Shown one piece after another: positions 34,736 through 42,643 of a stretch of DNA of 64,000 nucleotides (the stretch's first letter is position 1; each line of letters begins with the position of its first letter). Location of the stretch: NCBI GenBank assembly GCA_033764435.1, contig JANRIX010000051.1:1-64000 (forward strand). Reading direction: 5' to 3'. Both the position numbers and the translations under genes were made by a program. Under the pieces are notes generated by a model. It searched no databases and had not been told where the DNA came from. It saw nothing but the letters and a program-made list of their open reading frames with translations. The DNA is from JAEUMY01 sp033764435. Lineage in GTDB: Bacteria > Pseudomonadota > Gammaproteobacteria > Burkholderiales > Usitatibacteraceae.

Positions 34736-35718
34736 AGCAGCCAGATGAAGAACGGCGTGCCCAGCAGTGCGGTGAGCACGCCGGGTGGAATCTCGATGTT
34801 GGCGAAGGTGCGTGCCACCGTGTCCACGGCCAGCATGAACGTGGCGCCGAGCAGCATCGTGACCGGTAGCAGCCGTGCGAACTCGGGGCCGACCAGCATG
34901 CGCGCGGCATGCGGAATCACGAGGCCGATCCAGCCGATGACACCGGCGATAGCAACGGCAGCGGCGGTCATCAGCGTGGCGCAGGAGACGACGATGATGC
35001 GGAGCTGCGTCACGTTCACGCCAAGTGCCTTCGCCTCGTCATCCGACAGCGACAGCAGATTGATGCGCCAGCGCAGGAAGTAGAGCGGCACCAGCGACAC
35101 CGCGATGGAGAGCGCGGCCCACTTCACGTCCGCCGGCGCGATGCTCGCGAGCGATCCCAGGAGCCAGAACGTGATGGCCGGCAGCTGGTTGTAGGGATCG
35201 GCCAGGTATTTGATGAGCGCGATGCCCGAGCCCAGCAGCGTGCCGATGACCACGCCGGAGAGGATGAGTGTCAGGATCGGATCGCGTCCACGCACTGCGC
35301 TGCCAATGGCATAGATGAGCCCCACGGCGACGAGACCGCCCACGAACGCCATGCCCTGGATGGCCAGGACCGGCAGCGAAAGAAAGATGGCCAGCACCGC
35401 GCCCAGCGATGCGCCCGCCGAAACGCCGAGGATGTCTGGCGACACCAGCGGGTTTCGAAACATGTTCTGGTACGTGGCGCCCGCTGCGGCCAATGCCGCG
35501 CCCACCAGCACCGCTGCGAATATTCGCGGACCGCGAATCTGCATGACCACGGTTTCCATCGTGGCCGGCAGCGTGTGCGGTCCGCCGGTGAGCTTGGCCC
35601 AGAGGATGGTGAGGAGTTCGCCGGGGGAGACGGCGAAGCGGCCGACCACAAAGGCGATGGCCACCATGAGGAGCAGGGCGGTGAGCGCGAGGAGGGTGGC
35701 GGGAAGCGGTTTGGTCAC
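34708..35718 (-). CDS. FecCD-type ABC transporter permease
   Basis: 336 residues from the GTG at 35718 (VTKPLPATLLALTALLL). A longer open frame exists, but its extra residues do not look coding and no better ATG is near; there is no clear ribosome site, so the start is uncertain. About nine membrane helices and the FecCD motifs QNMFRNPLVSPDILGVSAGASLGA and GVIGWIGLVIPHAARMLVG are present. It is the membrane partner of the overlapping ATPase. The substrate may be a siderophore, cobalamin, or molybdate. Confidence 0.88.
   Translation of the reverse strand: MTKPLPATLLALTALLLMVAIAFVVGRFAVSPGELLTILWAKLTGGPHTLPATMETVVMQIRGPRIFAAVLVGAALAAAGATYQNMFRNPLVSPDILGVSAGASLGAVLAIFLSLPVLAIQGMAFVGGLVAVGLIYAIGSAVRGRDPILTLILSGVVIGTLLGSGIALIKYLADPYNQLPAITFWLLGSLASIAPADVKWAALSIAVSLVPLYFLRWRINLLSLSDDEAKALGVNVTQLRIIVVSCATLMTAAAVAIAGVIGWIGLVIPHAARMLVGPEFARLLPVTMLLGATFMLAVDTVARTFANIEIPPGVLTALLGTPFFIWLLWRTARRQS
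35516..35527. repeat. GCGAATATTCGC palindrome in the FecCD gene
   Basis: Perfect copy read as Arg-Ile-Phe-Ala in GPRIFAAVLVG, where FecCD proteins normally have LRLPR-like residues. Confidence 0.95.
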
Positions 35719-35836
35719 GAATGTTTCAGGGCGTGCGATAAGCAGGTCGCGGCGTCCGCCAATCAAACAGGATCCGAGGGTCCCGGAATGAGGAATGACG
35801 TTGCGAGCCCGCTTGCGCGGAGGCGACGCTGCTGAC

Positions 35837-35848
35837 GCGAATATTCGC
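35837..35848. repeat. GCGAATATTCGC palindrome upstream of the FecCD gene
   Basis: Perfect copy in the 160-bp non-coding gap between the permease start and the end of the ModE-PBP regulator gene. I see no other feature in that gap. Confidence 0.95.
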
Positions 35849-35878
35849 ACAAGCGGTGCCGTCGCTGATCCAGTGCCT

Positions 35879-36952
35879 TCAACGCAGCGCATCCTCCGGC
35901 GCCACCGCAGTACCCATGTCCACCGTGCTGTAGCCGGCGAGCTTCCGCAACTGCTGGCGCCAGGCGGGCTTGCCAAGATGGGTCACCAATGTTCGCATCG
36001 CCGCCGACTCTAGCTGCCCCACACGGCAAGCGAAGTAATAGTCCTCATCGAACAGGGGAATGAAGTCGAGGCCGAACTGATGTGCAGCGGAGGCGATGCC
36101 GAGCCCCGCATCAGCCTGCCCGCTCGCGATGGTGGCCGCGACGGCGAGATGGGTGTACTCCTCGTGGTCATAGCCCTGGATGCGCGATGCCTTGATGCCG
36201 TCGCGGGCCAGCAGTTGATCCAGCGCCAAACGCGTGCCGGAGCCACGCTGGCGGTTGATGAAGCGCACCGCCTTCTTCGATCCGCCAGGACGCGCGACAT
36301 CGGCCAGCTTTCGAATGCCCAGCGGGTTGCCTGACGCCACGATCAGCCCCTGAGAACGGCGCACGAAGCGGATGAGCATGTGCTTCCTGCCCAGCCGTTC
36401 GCGGCATGCACGCACCTCATCGGGCATGGAGGGCGAGACGTGGAAGCCGGCCAGCTCGACCTCGCCTGCAACCAGCGCAGCCAGGCTGGGCTCGCTGCCG
36501 GCGAAGCGGATATCCAGCCTGGGGCCGCCGGACTTGGCGAGACTCTGCTTGAACGCGGTGAGCGCGAGATCGTGGCTGGCCGCCATTGTGATGCGCTGGC
36601 CGTCGGCATCGAGCACTTGCGCAAGTTCTCGCTCCAGTTCCGCGGAGAGGCTTTGCAGTTGGGGCGTGAGCCGCGCCTGCACCCGCTTCTGCGCCCACAG
36701 CAGCTTTTCGCCCAGTGGCGTGAGCCGCGTCCCGCGTCCGCGCTCCATGACGACCAGCTTCTGGCCGAAGAGCTTTTCCCAGCGGCCGATCAATCCCCAG
36801 GCGTAGCGATAGGACAGCCCGGCGCGGCTGACAGCCGCACGCAGCGAGCCGGCCTCATGCACGCCTTCCAGCATGGCGAAGAGCTGCGCCTCGCCGGACT
36901 TGGATGTGGGCTGGCCGGGCAGCCAAGAATAATGAAAACTGACCTCAAACAT
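35879..36952 (-). CDS. ModE-like HTH regulator with periplasmic-binding-type sensor domain
   Basis: 357 residues. The N-terminal winged helix (about 15-115: AMLEGVHEAGSLRAAVSRAGLSYRYAWGLIGRWEKLFGQKLV) is like ModE. The rest (about 120-345) is a substrate-binding-protein-like domain (GYDHEEYTHLAVAATIASGQADAGLGIASAA). Such one-component regulators sense an oxyanion. It is divergent from tupBCA, so tungstate or molybdate control of that operon is the natural inference. No signal peptide, so it is cytoplasmic. Confidence 0.88.
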   Translation of the reverse strand: MFEVSFHYSWLPGQPTSKSGEAQLFAMLEGVHEAGSLRAAVSRAGLSYRYAWGLIGRWEKLFGQKLVVMERGRGTRLTPLGEKLLWAQKRVQARLTPQLQSLSAELERELAQVLDADGQRITMAASHDLALTAFKQSLAKSGGPRLDIRFAGSEPSLAALVAGEVELAGFHVSPSMPDEVRACRERLGRKHMLIRFVRRSQGLIVASGNPLGIRKLADVARPGGSKKAVRFINRQRGSGTRLALDQLLARDGIKASRIQGYDHEEYTHLAVAATIASGQADAGLGIASAAHQFGLDFIPLFDEDYYFACRVGQLESAAMRTLVTHLGKPAWRQQLRKLAGYSTVDMGTAVAPEDALR

Positions 36953-36991
36953 GCTTTACGGAGCTTATTTGTGGTGGACGGGTGAGTCTAT

Positions 36992-37027
36992 AGCATACGG
37001 GCTTCCCCATACTTGAAAAGTTATGCT
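36992..37027. promoter_or_regulatory. Inverted repeat in the regulator-tupB divergent region
   Basis: AGCATA (36992-36997) and TATGCT (37022-37027) face each other across the A+T-richer gap between the divergent regulator and tupB. This is a possible operator, but the spacer of 24 bp is long and no published consensus is matched. Confidence 0.3.
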
Positions 37028-37061
37028 CGATTGAGCCAGTTTGGCGCATCGGGCGCCGCGC

Positions 37062-37766
37062 ATGCAGGAAATCTCCCAGAGCCTCGGCCTGGCCCTTCAG
37101 ATGGTGCTGGGGCTGGACGCCAATCTTGTCGCCATCGCCGCACTGTCGCTCAAGGTCTCCGGCAGCGCTGTGCTGGTAGCGAGTGCGCTGGCGCTGCCGT
37201 TCGGCGCATGGCTGGCGTTGGCGCGCTTTCCCGGGCGCGATGCGGTGATCGCGATATTGAACGGCATGATGGGCCTGCCGCCGGTGGTGGTGGGGCTGCT
37301 GGTCTATCTGCTGCTCTCACGCGCCGGGCCGCTGGGGTCGCTGGGCATTCTGTTCACACCAGCGGCGATGAGTGTGGCGCAGGCGGTGCTGATCTTTCCC
37401 ATCATCGCGGCGCTGACGCGGCAGATCATTGAAGACGGCTGGGAGGAATATCGCGAGCAGCTCACCTCGCTCAACGCCACGCGCTGGCAGAGCGCAAAAG
37501 CGCTGCTCTGGGACATGCGCTTCTCGCTCTCCACCGGCGTGCTGGCGGGCTTCGGCCGCGCCATAGCGGAAGTGGGCGCGGTGATGATCGTCGGCGGCAA
37601 CATCGACGGTGTCACTCGGGTCATGACCACGGCCATCGCGCTGGAGACGAGCAAGGGCGACCTGCCGCTGGCGCTGGGACTGGGTGTGGTGTTGATTACC
37701 CTGGTCGTGCTCATCAATCTCGCAGCACAAGCAGTGAAGAGCTACGCGAAGCGGAGGTATGGATGA
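37062..37766 (+). CDS. tupB: Tungstate ABC transporter permease
   Basis: 234 residues from ATG 37062 (MQEISQSLGLALQMVLGLD). It has five or six membrane helices with the permease loop EEYREQLTSLNATRWQSAKALLWDMRFS and the Tup-type segment GRAIAEVGAVMIVGGNIDGVTRVMTTAIALETSKGDLPLAL. It forms the channel for TupA-delivered tungstate. The stop overlaps the tupC start (ATGA). It is divergent from the ModE-PBP regulator. Confidence 0.9.
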   Translation: MQEISQSLGLALQMVLGLDANLVAIAALSLKVSGSAVLVASALALPFGAWLALARFPGRDAVIAILNGMMGLPPVVVGLLVYLLLSRAGPLGSLGILFTPAAMSVAQAVLIFPIIAALTRQIIEDGWEEYREQLTSLNATRWQSAKALLWDMRFSLSTGVLAGFGRAIAEVGAVMIVGGNIDGVTRVMTTAIALETSKGDLPLALGLGVVLITLVVLINLAAQAVKSYAKRRYG

Positions 37767-38467
37767 GCACCATCCTGCCGCTGGTCGTACGGGACCTCAC
37801 GTTCACCATCGCGGGCAATCCGGTCATTCGCGATGTCTCGCTGGACCTCATTGCCGGCTCGCGCACGGTGGTACTGGGGCCGAATGGTGCGGGCAAGAGT
37901 GTGCTGTTGCGCCTGTTGCATGGACTGCTCGTGCCGACCAGCGGGACAGTGCGCTGGTCAGCCGGTGAGTCGCGCCGTCATCAGGCCATGGTGTTCCAGC
38001 GTCCGGTGATGCTGCGCCGTTCCGCGCTTGCGAATATTCGCTTTGCGCTGGATGTGGCCGGTGCCGATGGAGAAACCGAAGCGCGGGCGCGAGAGGCGAT
38101 GGACCGCGTGGGCCTGGCGCATCTTGCGGATCGCCCCGCGCGCGTGCTCTCCGGTGGTGAGCAGCAGCGACTCGCGCTTGCACGCGCCTGGGCGCTGCAG
38201 CCGCAGGTGCTGTTCCTGGATGAACCCACGGCAAGCCTCGATCCCGCGGCCACACGCGCGGTGGAGGACGTGATCACGGCAATGCACGCAGCAGGCACTA
38301 CCATCGTCATGACCACTCACGACATCGGCCAGGCGCGACGGCTGGCCACCGATGTGCTGTTCCTGCATCAGGGCCGGCTCATGGAAGCCACGCCCGCGAA
38401 CGATTTTTTTCAACAACCGCGTTCGGCAGAAGCGGCCGCGTTCATTCGAGGAGAGTTGCTGTGGTGA
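37763..38467 (+). CDS. tupC: Tungstate ABC transporter ATPase
   Basis: 234 residues. Walker A GPNGAGKSV (Val in place of the usual Thr/Ser after Ser), signature LSGGEQQRLALARAWAL, Walker B VLFLDEPTASLD, switch TTHDIGQA. It powers the Tup transporter. It overlaps tupB upstream, and tupA begins inside its last codons. A palindrome read as LANIRFAL follows the Q-loop region. Confidence 0.9.
   Translation: MSTILPLVVRDLTFTIAGNPVIRDVSLDLIAGSRTVVLGPNGAGKSVLLRLLHGLLVPTSGTVRWSAGESRRHQAMVFQRPVMLRRSALANIRFALDVAGADGETEARAREAMDRVGLAHLADRPARVLSGGEQQRLALARAWALQPQVLFLDEPTASLDPAATRAVEDVITAMHAAGTTIVMTTHDIGQARRLATDVLFLHQGRLMEATPANDFFQQPRSAEAAAFIRGELLW
38030..38041. repeat. GCGAATATTCGC palindrome in tupC
   Basis: Perfect copy read as Ala-Asn-Ile-Arg in SALANIRFALD. 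ABC ATPases commonly have V-x-x-N-I/V at this place, so the reading is tolerated. Confidence 0.95.
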
Positions 38468-39276
38468 AGGCTGCACTGCGAGTCTTCGCGCTCGCCACGT
38501 TGATCGCATCATCTTCCGCTCAAGCGCAGGAGAAGTTCATCGTCGTTGCCTCCACGACTTCGACACAGGACGCCGGGCTGTTCGGCCACATCCTGCCGAT
38601 GTTCAAGGCGAAAACCGGCATCGATGTACGCGTGGTGGCGCAAGGCACGGGGCAGGCGCTGGCCACGGCAAGGAAAGGCGACGCCGATGTCGTGTTTGTC
38701 CACGACAAGTTGGCAGAAGCCAAGTTTGTTGAGGAAGGCTTCGGTGTCGATCGCCGCGAGGTGATGTACAACGACTTCGTCATCGTCGGACCCAAAGCCG
38801 ACCCCGCGAAGGTCGCCGGCAAGGACGTGATCGCTGCATTGAAGAAGATCGCGGCGGCAAAGTCGCCGTTCGCATCGCGCGGCGACAAAAGCGGAACCCA
38901 CGCAGCGGAACTCCGCTACTGGGCAGAGGCGGCCGTCGATCCACAGACGGGCAAGGGCACGTGGTATCGCGAAACCGGCTCCGGCATGGGGCCAACGCTG
39001 AACACCGCATCCGCCATGAATGCCTACGCCTTCACCGATCGCGGCACCTGGCTCTCGTTCAGGAATCGTGGCGAGCTGTCCATCCTGGTGGAAGGTGACA
39101 CCCGACTCTTCAACCAGTACGGGATCATGCTGGTCAATCCGGCCAGACACGCGCATGTGAAGAAGGATCTGGGGCAGCGGTTCATTGACTGGATCACCTC
39201 GCCCGAAGGCCAGTCCGCCATCGCCAGCTACAAGGTGAGTGGCGAGCAGCTCTTCTTTCCCAACTTCGGGAAATGA
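38461..39276 (+). CDS. tupA: Tungstate-binding periplasmic protein
   Basis: 271 residues. Two consecutive GTG codons can start it, both inside the tupC end. A signal peptide (about 5-23, ending SAQAQ) precedes the mature protein with the family hallmark VASTTSTQDAGLFGHILPMF and the ligand loop SRGDKSGTHAAELRYW. It binds tungstate (and perhaps molybdate) in the periplasm. Its stop is one base from the convergent modC stop, and no terminator is visible between them. Confidence 0.9.
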   Translation: MVKAALRVFALATLIASSSAQAQEKFIVVASTTSTQDAGLFGHILPMFKAKTGIDVRVVAQGTGQALATARKGDADVVFVHDKLAEAKFVEEGFGVDRREVMYNDFVIVGPKADPAKVAGKDVIAALKKIAAAKSPFASRGDKSGTHAAELRYWAEAAVDPQTGKGTWYRETGSGMGPTLNTASAMNAYAFTDRGTWLSFRNRGELSILVEGDTRLFNQYGIMLVNPARHAHVKKDLGQRFIDWITSPEGQSAIASYKVSGEQLFFPNFGK

Positions 39277-39277
39277 A

Positions 39278-40375
39278 TCAGGCGTAGCCGACGCTCCGGC
39301 GATCCAGCGAGATCGCTTTCACCAATGCGAATATTCGCATTCCAGGTCTGAGCGCCAGGCGGGACGCTGAGTGTCGGGTGATGCGCGCAATGAGTTTCGC
39401 GTCGCCTTCACCTGCGCCCAGTTGGATCTGCACATCCATGGTTGCACCCGCATCCTCGCGCAGCGCCGTGATGGTTCCGGGCAGGATGTTGAGCATGCTG
39501 ATGTCATGTGGCTCGGTGAGCGCCAGCGCCACATCGCGCGCGCGGATGCGGACCCGCACGCGTTCACCGGGAAGCGAGGCGACGCCGGGCGCGTAGAGCT
39601 GACCGCCGGCGAACTTCAGTGTGGTGATGTCGGCCGCTTCGTCATGCGCACCGACAACGGTCTCGATGATGGCGCCCGCCTCGTGTCGACCGGTGAAGGG
39701 GTGCAGGTCCAGCCGCCCCATCAAAGACTCCACGCTGCCGCTCGCGACGACCCTGCCCTCATCCATCAGCACCAGCGTGTCGGCGAGACGCGCGACCTCT
39801 TCCATGGCGTGGCTCACCAGCACGATGGGGATGCGGAACTCGTCGCGCAGCAACTCGATGTACTGCAGGATTTCGGCCTTGCGCGGAGCGTCCAGCGCGG
39901 CCAGCGGTTCGTCCAGCAGCAGGAGACGCGGCGTCGACAGCAGTGCGCGCCCGATGGCCACGCGTTGCTTCTCGCCACCGGAGAGTGACGCGGGTTTGCG
40001 GGTGAGCAGCGAGGACAATCCGAGCAGGTTGATGACGCGGTCCGGCGCGATGCCATTCTGCGTGGCCTTGGCACCGTAGAAAAGGTTGCGTTCCACCGAG
40101 AGGTGCGGAAAGAGCAGGCCATCCTGAAAGACGTAGCCGATGTGGCGGGCTTCGGGCCTTGCGAATATTCGCATTGCGGTGTCGTGGAACACTTCACCAT
40201 TCAAGCCGATGCGTCCCTCATCCGGCCGCGTGATGCCCGCGATGGCATTGAGCACGCTGCTCTTGCCAGAACCGGAACGACCGAACAGCGCGATGACCCG
40301 CGCATTCGACTGGAATGCGACATCCAGTTTGAACCGGCCCAGTTGCTGACGGATGCTGACCTCAAGCATGGCCAT
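39278..40375 (-). CDS. modC: Molybdate ABC transporter ATPase with TOBE domain
   Basis: 365 residues. ATPase domain (about 1-230: Walker A GRSGSGKSS, signature LSGGEKQRVAIGRAL, Walker B LLLLDEPLAALD, switch VSHAMEEV), then a C-terminal mop/TOBE domain (about 295-360) that binds oxyanion. This is the full ModC layout. It overlaps modB by 14 bp. Two RIFA palindromes lie in frame, one in each domain. It supplies molybdate needed for NasA. Confidence 0.94.
   Translation of the reverse strand: MAMLEVSIRQQLGRFKLDVAFQSNARVIALFGRSGSGKSSVLNAIAGITRPDEGRIGLNGEVFHDTAMRIFARPEARHIGYVFQDGLLFPHLSVERNLFYGAKATQNGIAPDRVINLLGLSSLLTRKPASLSGGEKQRVAIGRALLSTPRLLLLDEPLAALDAPRKAEILQYIELLRDEFRIPIVLVSHAMEEVARLADTLVLMDEGRVVASGSVESLMGRLDLHPFTGRHEAGAIIETVVGAHDEAADITTLKFAGGQLYAPGVASLPGERVRVRIRARDVALALTEPHDISMLNILPGTITALREDAGATMDVQIQLGAGEGDAKLIARITRHSASRLALRPGMRIFALVKAISLDRRSVGYA
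39324..39341. repeat. 18-bp extended palindrome in modC (TOBE part)
   Basis: The core 39327-39338 extends to a perfect 18-bp palindrome AATGCGAATATTCGCATT. It is read as Met-Arg-Ile-Phe-Ala-Leu. Confidence 0.95.
40161..40172. repeat. GCGAATATTCGC palindrome in modC (ATPase part)
   Basis: Perfect copy with T...A flanks, read as Met-Arg-Ile-Phe-Ala-Arg just before the Q-loop (HIGYVFQD). Confidence 0.95.
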
Positions 40376-41057
40376 GGGTCCGTTGGCGTGCGCGCCGGTT
40401 CATCCACTCCGATGCCGCCAGCGCGGCGATGGAAAGCAGCACAGCGACGATGCAGAGCTTGGCCGCCTCGGCATCGGCACCGGGCACCTGGGTGAAGTTG
40501 TAGATGGCGAGCGGCAGCGTCTGGGTTTCGCCGGGGATGTTGGAGACGAAGGTGATGGTCGCGCCGAATTCGCCCAGGCTCCGTGCGAAGGAGAGCAGGG
40601 CGCCGGTCACCAGTCCCGGGAACGCCAACGGCAAGGTGATGGTGGTAAACACCCGCAAGGGATTCGCGCCGAGAGTGCGCGCGGCGGATTCGAGGCGTGG
40701 ATCAATCGCTTCCAAAGATAAGCGGATGGCGCGAACCATGAGCGGAAATCCCATGATGGCCGACGCGAGCGCGGCGCCCGTCCATTTGAAGGCGAAGACC
40801 AGGCCAAACCATTGTTCCAGCGCGCCACCGATGACGCCGTTGCGACCAAAGAGAATCAGCAGCGCGAAGCCGATCACCACAGGCGGCAGCACCAGCGGCA
40901 GATGCACGATGGCGTCGAACAGCACCTTGCCGCGGAACTGCATGCGGGCCAGCACCCATGCGACGGCCAGGGCCAGCGGAAGACTCCCGGCCACGCTCCA
41001 GAACGCCACCTTCAGGCTGAGCAGCAGGATGTCGCTGTCGGTGGCGGTCCAGGTCAT
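40362..41057 (-). CDS. modB: Molybdate ABC transporter permease
   Basis: 231 residues with five or six membrane helices. Family motifs: LPLVLPPVVIGFALLILFGRNG, ESAARTLGANPLRVFTTITLPLAFPG and SFARSLGEFGATITFVSNIPGETQTLPLAIY. It overlaps modA (4 bp) and modC (14 bp), giving a tight modABC operon on the minus strand. Confidence 0.95.
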   Translation of the reverse strand: MTWTATDSDILLLSLKVAFWSVAGSLPLALAVAWVLARMQFRGKVLFDAIVHLPLVLPPVVIGFALLILFGRNGVIGGALEQWFGLVFAFKWTGAALASAIMGFPLMVRAIRLSLEAIDPRLESAARTLGANPLRVFTTITLPLAFPGLVTGALLSFARSLGEFGATITFVSNIPGETQTLPLAIYNFTQVPGADAEAAKLCIVAVLLSIAALAASEWMNRRARQRTHGHA

Positions 41058-41821
41058 GGGCTCGGTTTCTGGGGCAGGACACTGAAGCCATGCTGCCGCC
41101 AGATGGCCGCAGCTTCACTGCCCGCGAGAAATTTCAGCAGCGCATCGGCGGCGGGCGTGCTGGCGGCCTTCAGCTTGACCACCGGATAGACGATGGGTGG
41201 ATGCGACGAGGGCGGAAAGGTGGCGACGATGCGGACCTGCTTCTCAGCCAGTGCATCAGTGCGATAGACGACGCCAAGCGTTGATTCTCCGCGCGCCACG
41301 AATTGCAGGGCCACACGAACGTTCTCCGCCCGGGCGAGTTTGTTCTCGACTTGCTTCCACAACTGGAGGTGGGTCAGCGCGGCACGGGCGTATTTTCCGG
41401 CGGGGACCACATCGGGATTGGCGATGGCGAGGCGGCTGTCGCCGAGTGCGGCGGCCAGTGGTGCGTTCGGGGCCAGTGCCACAGAGACGTTGCGCGATAC
41501 CGGAGAGATGAGCACCAGTTCATTGCCGAGCAGATCGCGTCGCGACGATTGCACCGTGAGATTGCGCTGGGTGAGGTAGTCCAGCCAGTCGATGTCCGCG
41601 GAGAAGAACAGGTCGGCCGGCGCGCCGTTCTCGATTTGCCGGGCCAGTGCGGAGCTGGCGGCATAGACGGCGATGACCTTGTGCCCGGAGCTTTGCTCGA
41701 ACTTCCGGCTGACGGCGTCGAGTGATTCCTTGAGGCTGGCCGCAGCGAATATGCGCACCTCCGCCGCAAAGGCGAGTGTGGGCAGGCAAAGCAGGGCTGC
41801 AAGAAAATGTCGAATGGGCAT
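41054..41821 (-). CDS. modA: Molybdate-binding periplasmic protein
   Basis: 255 residues from the ATG giving MPIRHFLAALLCLP. A signal peptide (about 1-19, ending LAFA) precedes the family start AEVRIFAAASLKESLDAV, with the conserved NGAPADLFFSADIDWLD and FVARGESTLGVVYRTDA. It captures molybdate in the periplasm for ModBC. An upstream in-frame extension is discarded because it would place the signal peptide internally. A ModE-like operator lies just upstream. Confidence 0.94.
   Translation of the reverse strand: MPIRHFLAALLCLPTLAFAAEVRIFAAASLKESLDAVSRKFEQSSGHKVIAVYAASSALARQIENGAPADLFFSADIDWLDYLTQRNLTVQSSRRDLLGNELVLISPVSRNVSVALAPNAPLAAALGDSRLAIANPDVVPAGKYARAALTHLQLWKQVENKLARAENVRVALQFVARGESTLGVVYRTDALAEKQVRIVATFPPSSHPPIVYPVVKLKAASTPAADALLKFLAGSEAAAIWRQHGFSVLPQKPSP
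41745..41756. repeat. One-mismatch copy of the palindrome in modA (GCGAATATGCGC)
   Basis: 11 of 12 match. It falls on the family-conserved VRIFAAAS of ModA, showing how the RIFA reading can arise from native sequence. Confidence 0.55.
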
Positions 41822-41844
41822 TGCGCAGAGGGGCGGGCGGGATG

Positions 41845-41868
41845 CGTAATATACCGCCGGGAATAACG
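41845..41868 (-). promoter_or_regulatory. Candidate ModE operator upstream of modABC
   Basis: CGTAATATA-CCGCCG-GGAATAACG lies 24-47 bp before the modA ATG. It has the 9-6-9 layout and CG...TAT outer bases of the known ModE box (CGnTATATA-N6-TATAnCG), though the second arm is less A+T-rich. A ModE-like gene lies next to it. Repression of modABC by molybdate-bound ModE is inferred. Confidence 0.5.
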
Positions 41869-41904
41869 CACCGCAAACCAATGTTGCGGCCACTGAGAGT
41901 GGAC

Positions 41905-42252
41905 TCAGCGCATCAGCTTGCTGAAAGCGGCCACGTCCGCCGAGATGGCGGCATCGGCCTTGGCCTGCATGGCGTTGAATCGGCGCAGCACCTCACGCCC
42001 GAAGTCGGTGACGCGCGCACCGCCGCCGTGATCGCCACCGGTGGCAGTGGTGACCAGCGGCTCCTTGAAGCAGCGGTTCATGGTGTCGACCAGCGTCCAG
42101 GCGCGGCGGTAGGACATGCCGAGTTGCTTTGCGGCCTGGGAGATGGAGCCCGTGGCCTCGATGGCGGCGATGAGGTCCGACTTGCCCGGCCCCATGGCGA
42201 TGTCATCGCCCGACAGGATGCGAAACTTCGTCGGGGCGATGCGGGACTTCAC
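41905..42252 (-). CDS. ModE-type winged-helix regulator, DNA-binding domain only
   Basis: 115 residues. ModE N-terminal fold: SDLIAAIEATGSISQAAKQLGMSYRRAWTLVDTMNR, then TATGGDHGGGARVTDFGREVLRRFNAM. It lacks the C-terminal mop/TOBE domains that bind molybdate in full ModE, so metal sensing is indirect or it senses through another surface. It sits between grxD (6 bp away) and modA, with the candidate ModE box upstream of modA. It probably regulates modABC. Confidence 0.9.
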   Translation of the reverse strand: MKSRIAPTKFRILSGDDIAMGPGKSDLIAAIEATGSISQAAKQLGMSYRRAWTLVDTMNRCFKEPLVTTATGGDHGGGARVTDFGREVLRRFNAMQAKADAAISADVAAFSKLMR

Positions 42253-42258
42253 CTGCGG

Positions 42259-42576
42259 TCAGCCTTTCGTTGCGTCCAGCATCTGCTTCAGTTCGCCGGA
42301 CTCATACATCTCGCGCATGATGTCCGAGCCGCCGACGAATTCGCCCTTGATGTAAAGCTGGGGAATGGTCGGCCAGTTGGCGAATTCCTTGATGCCCTGG
42401 CGGATTTCCGGGTTCTGCAGCACGTCGACCGTGAACGGCTTGTCCACGCCGCAGGCTTTCAGGATCTGCGCAGCATTGGCGGAGAAGCCGCACATGGGGA
42501 ACTGCGGCGAGCCCTTCATGTACAGCACGACGGGATGGGAGGTGACTTGCTCGCGGATGGTGTCTTGGATGCTCAT
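42259..42576 (-). CDS. grxD: Monothiol glutaredoxin, CGFS type
   Basis: 105 residues from the ATG giving MSIQDTIREQV. It has the CGFS active site (PMCGFSANA) and the glutathione-binding WPTIPQLYIKGEFVGGSDI, the hallmarks of Grx4-type proteins that carry [2Fe-2S] clusters. It follows prmC, as is usual in betaproteobacteria. A longer in-frame start is rejected because it would read through the degenerate palindrome upstream. Confidence 0.95.
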   Translation of the reverse strand: MSIQDTIREQVTSHPVVLYMKGSPQFPMCGFSANAAQILKACGVDKPFTVDVLQNPEIRQGIKEFANWPTIPQLYIKGEFVGGSDIMREMYESGELKQMLDATKG

Positions 42577-42595
42577 GGAGGGCTCCTGGGCCGAT

Positions 42596-42607
42596 GCGAA
42601 TATTCGT
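42596..42607. repeat. One-mismatch copy of the palindrome upstream of grxD
   Basis: GCGAATATTCGT, 11 of 12 bases. It lies in the 67-bp prmC-grxD gap, about 20 bp before the grxD ATG. Confidence 0.6.
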
Positions 42608-42643
42608 GGGAGGTGAGGGCGGATCAATCCGCTTTCAAGAAAA

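Noticed and set aside
35719..35976. An N-terminal extension of the FecCD permease
   Set aside because: The open frame continues upstream, but the residues are Arg/Ser-rich, include the palindrome at 35837 and overlap the end of the regulator gene; a GTG at 35718 gives the normal family length.
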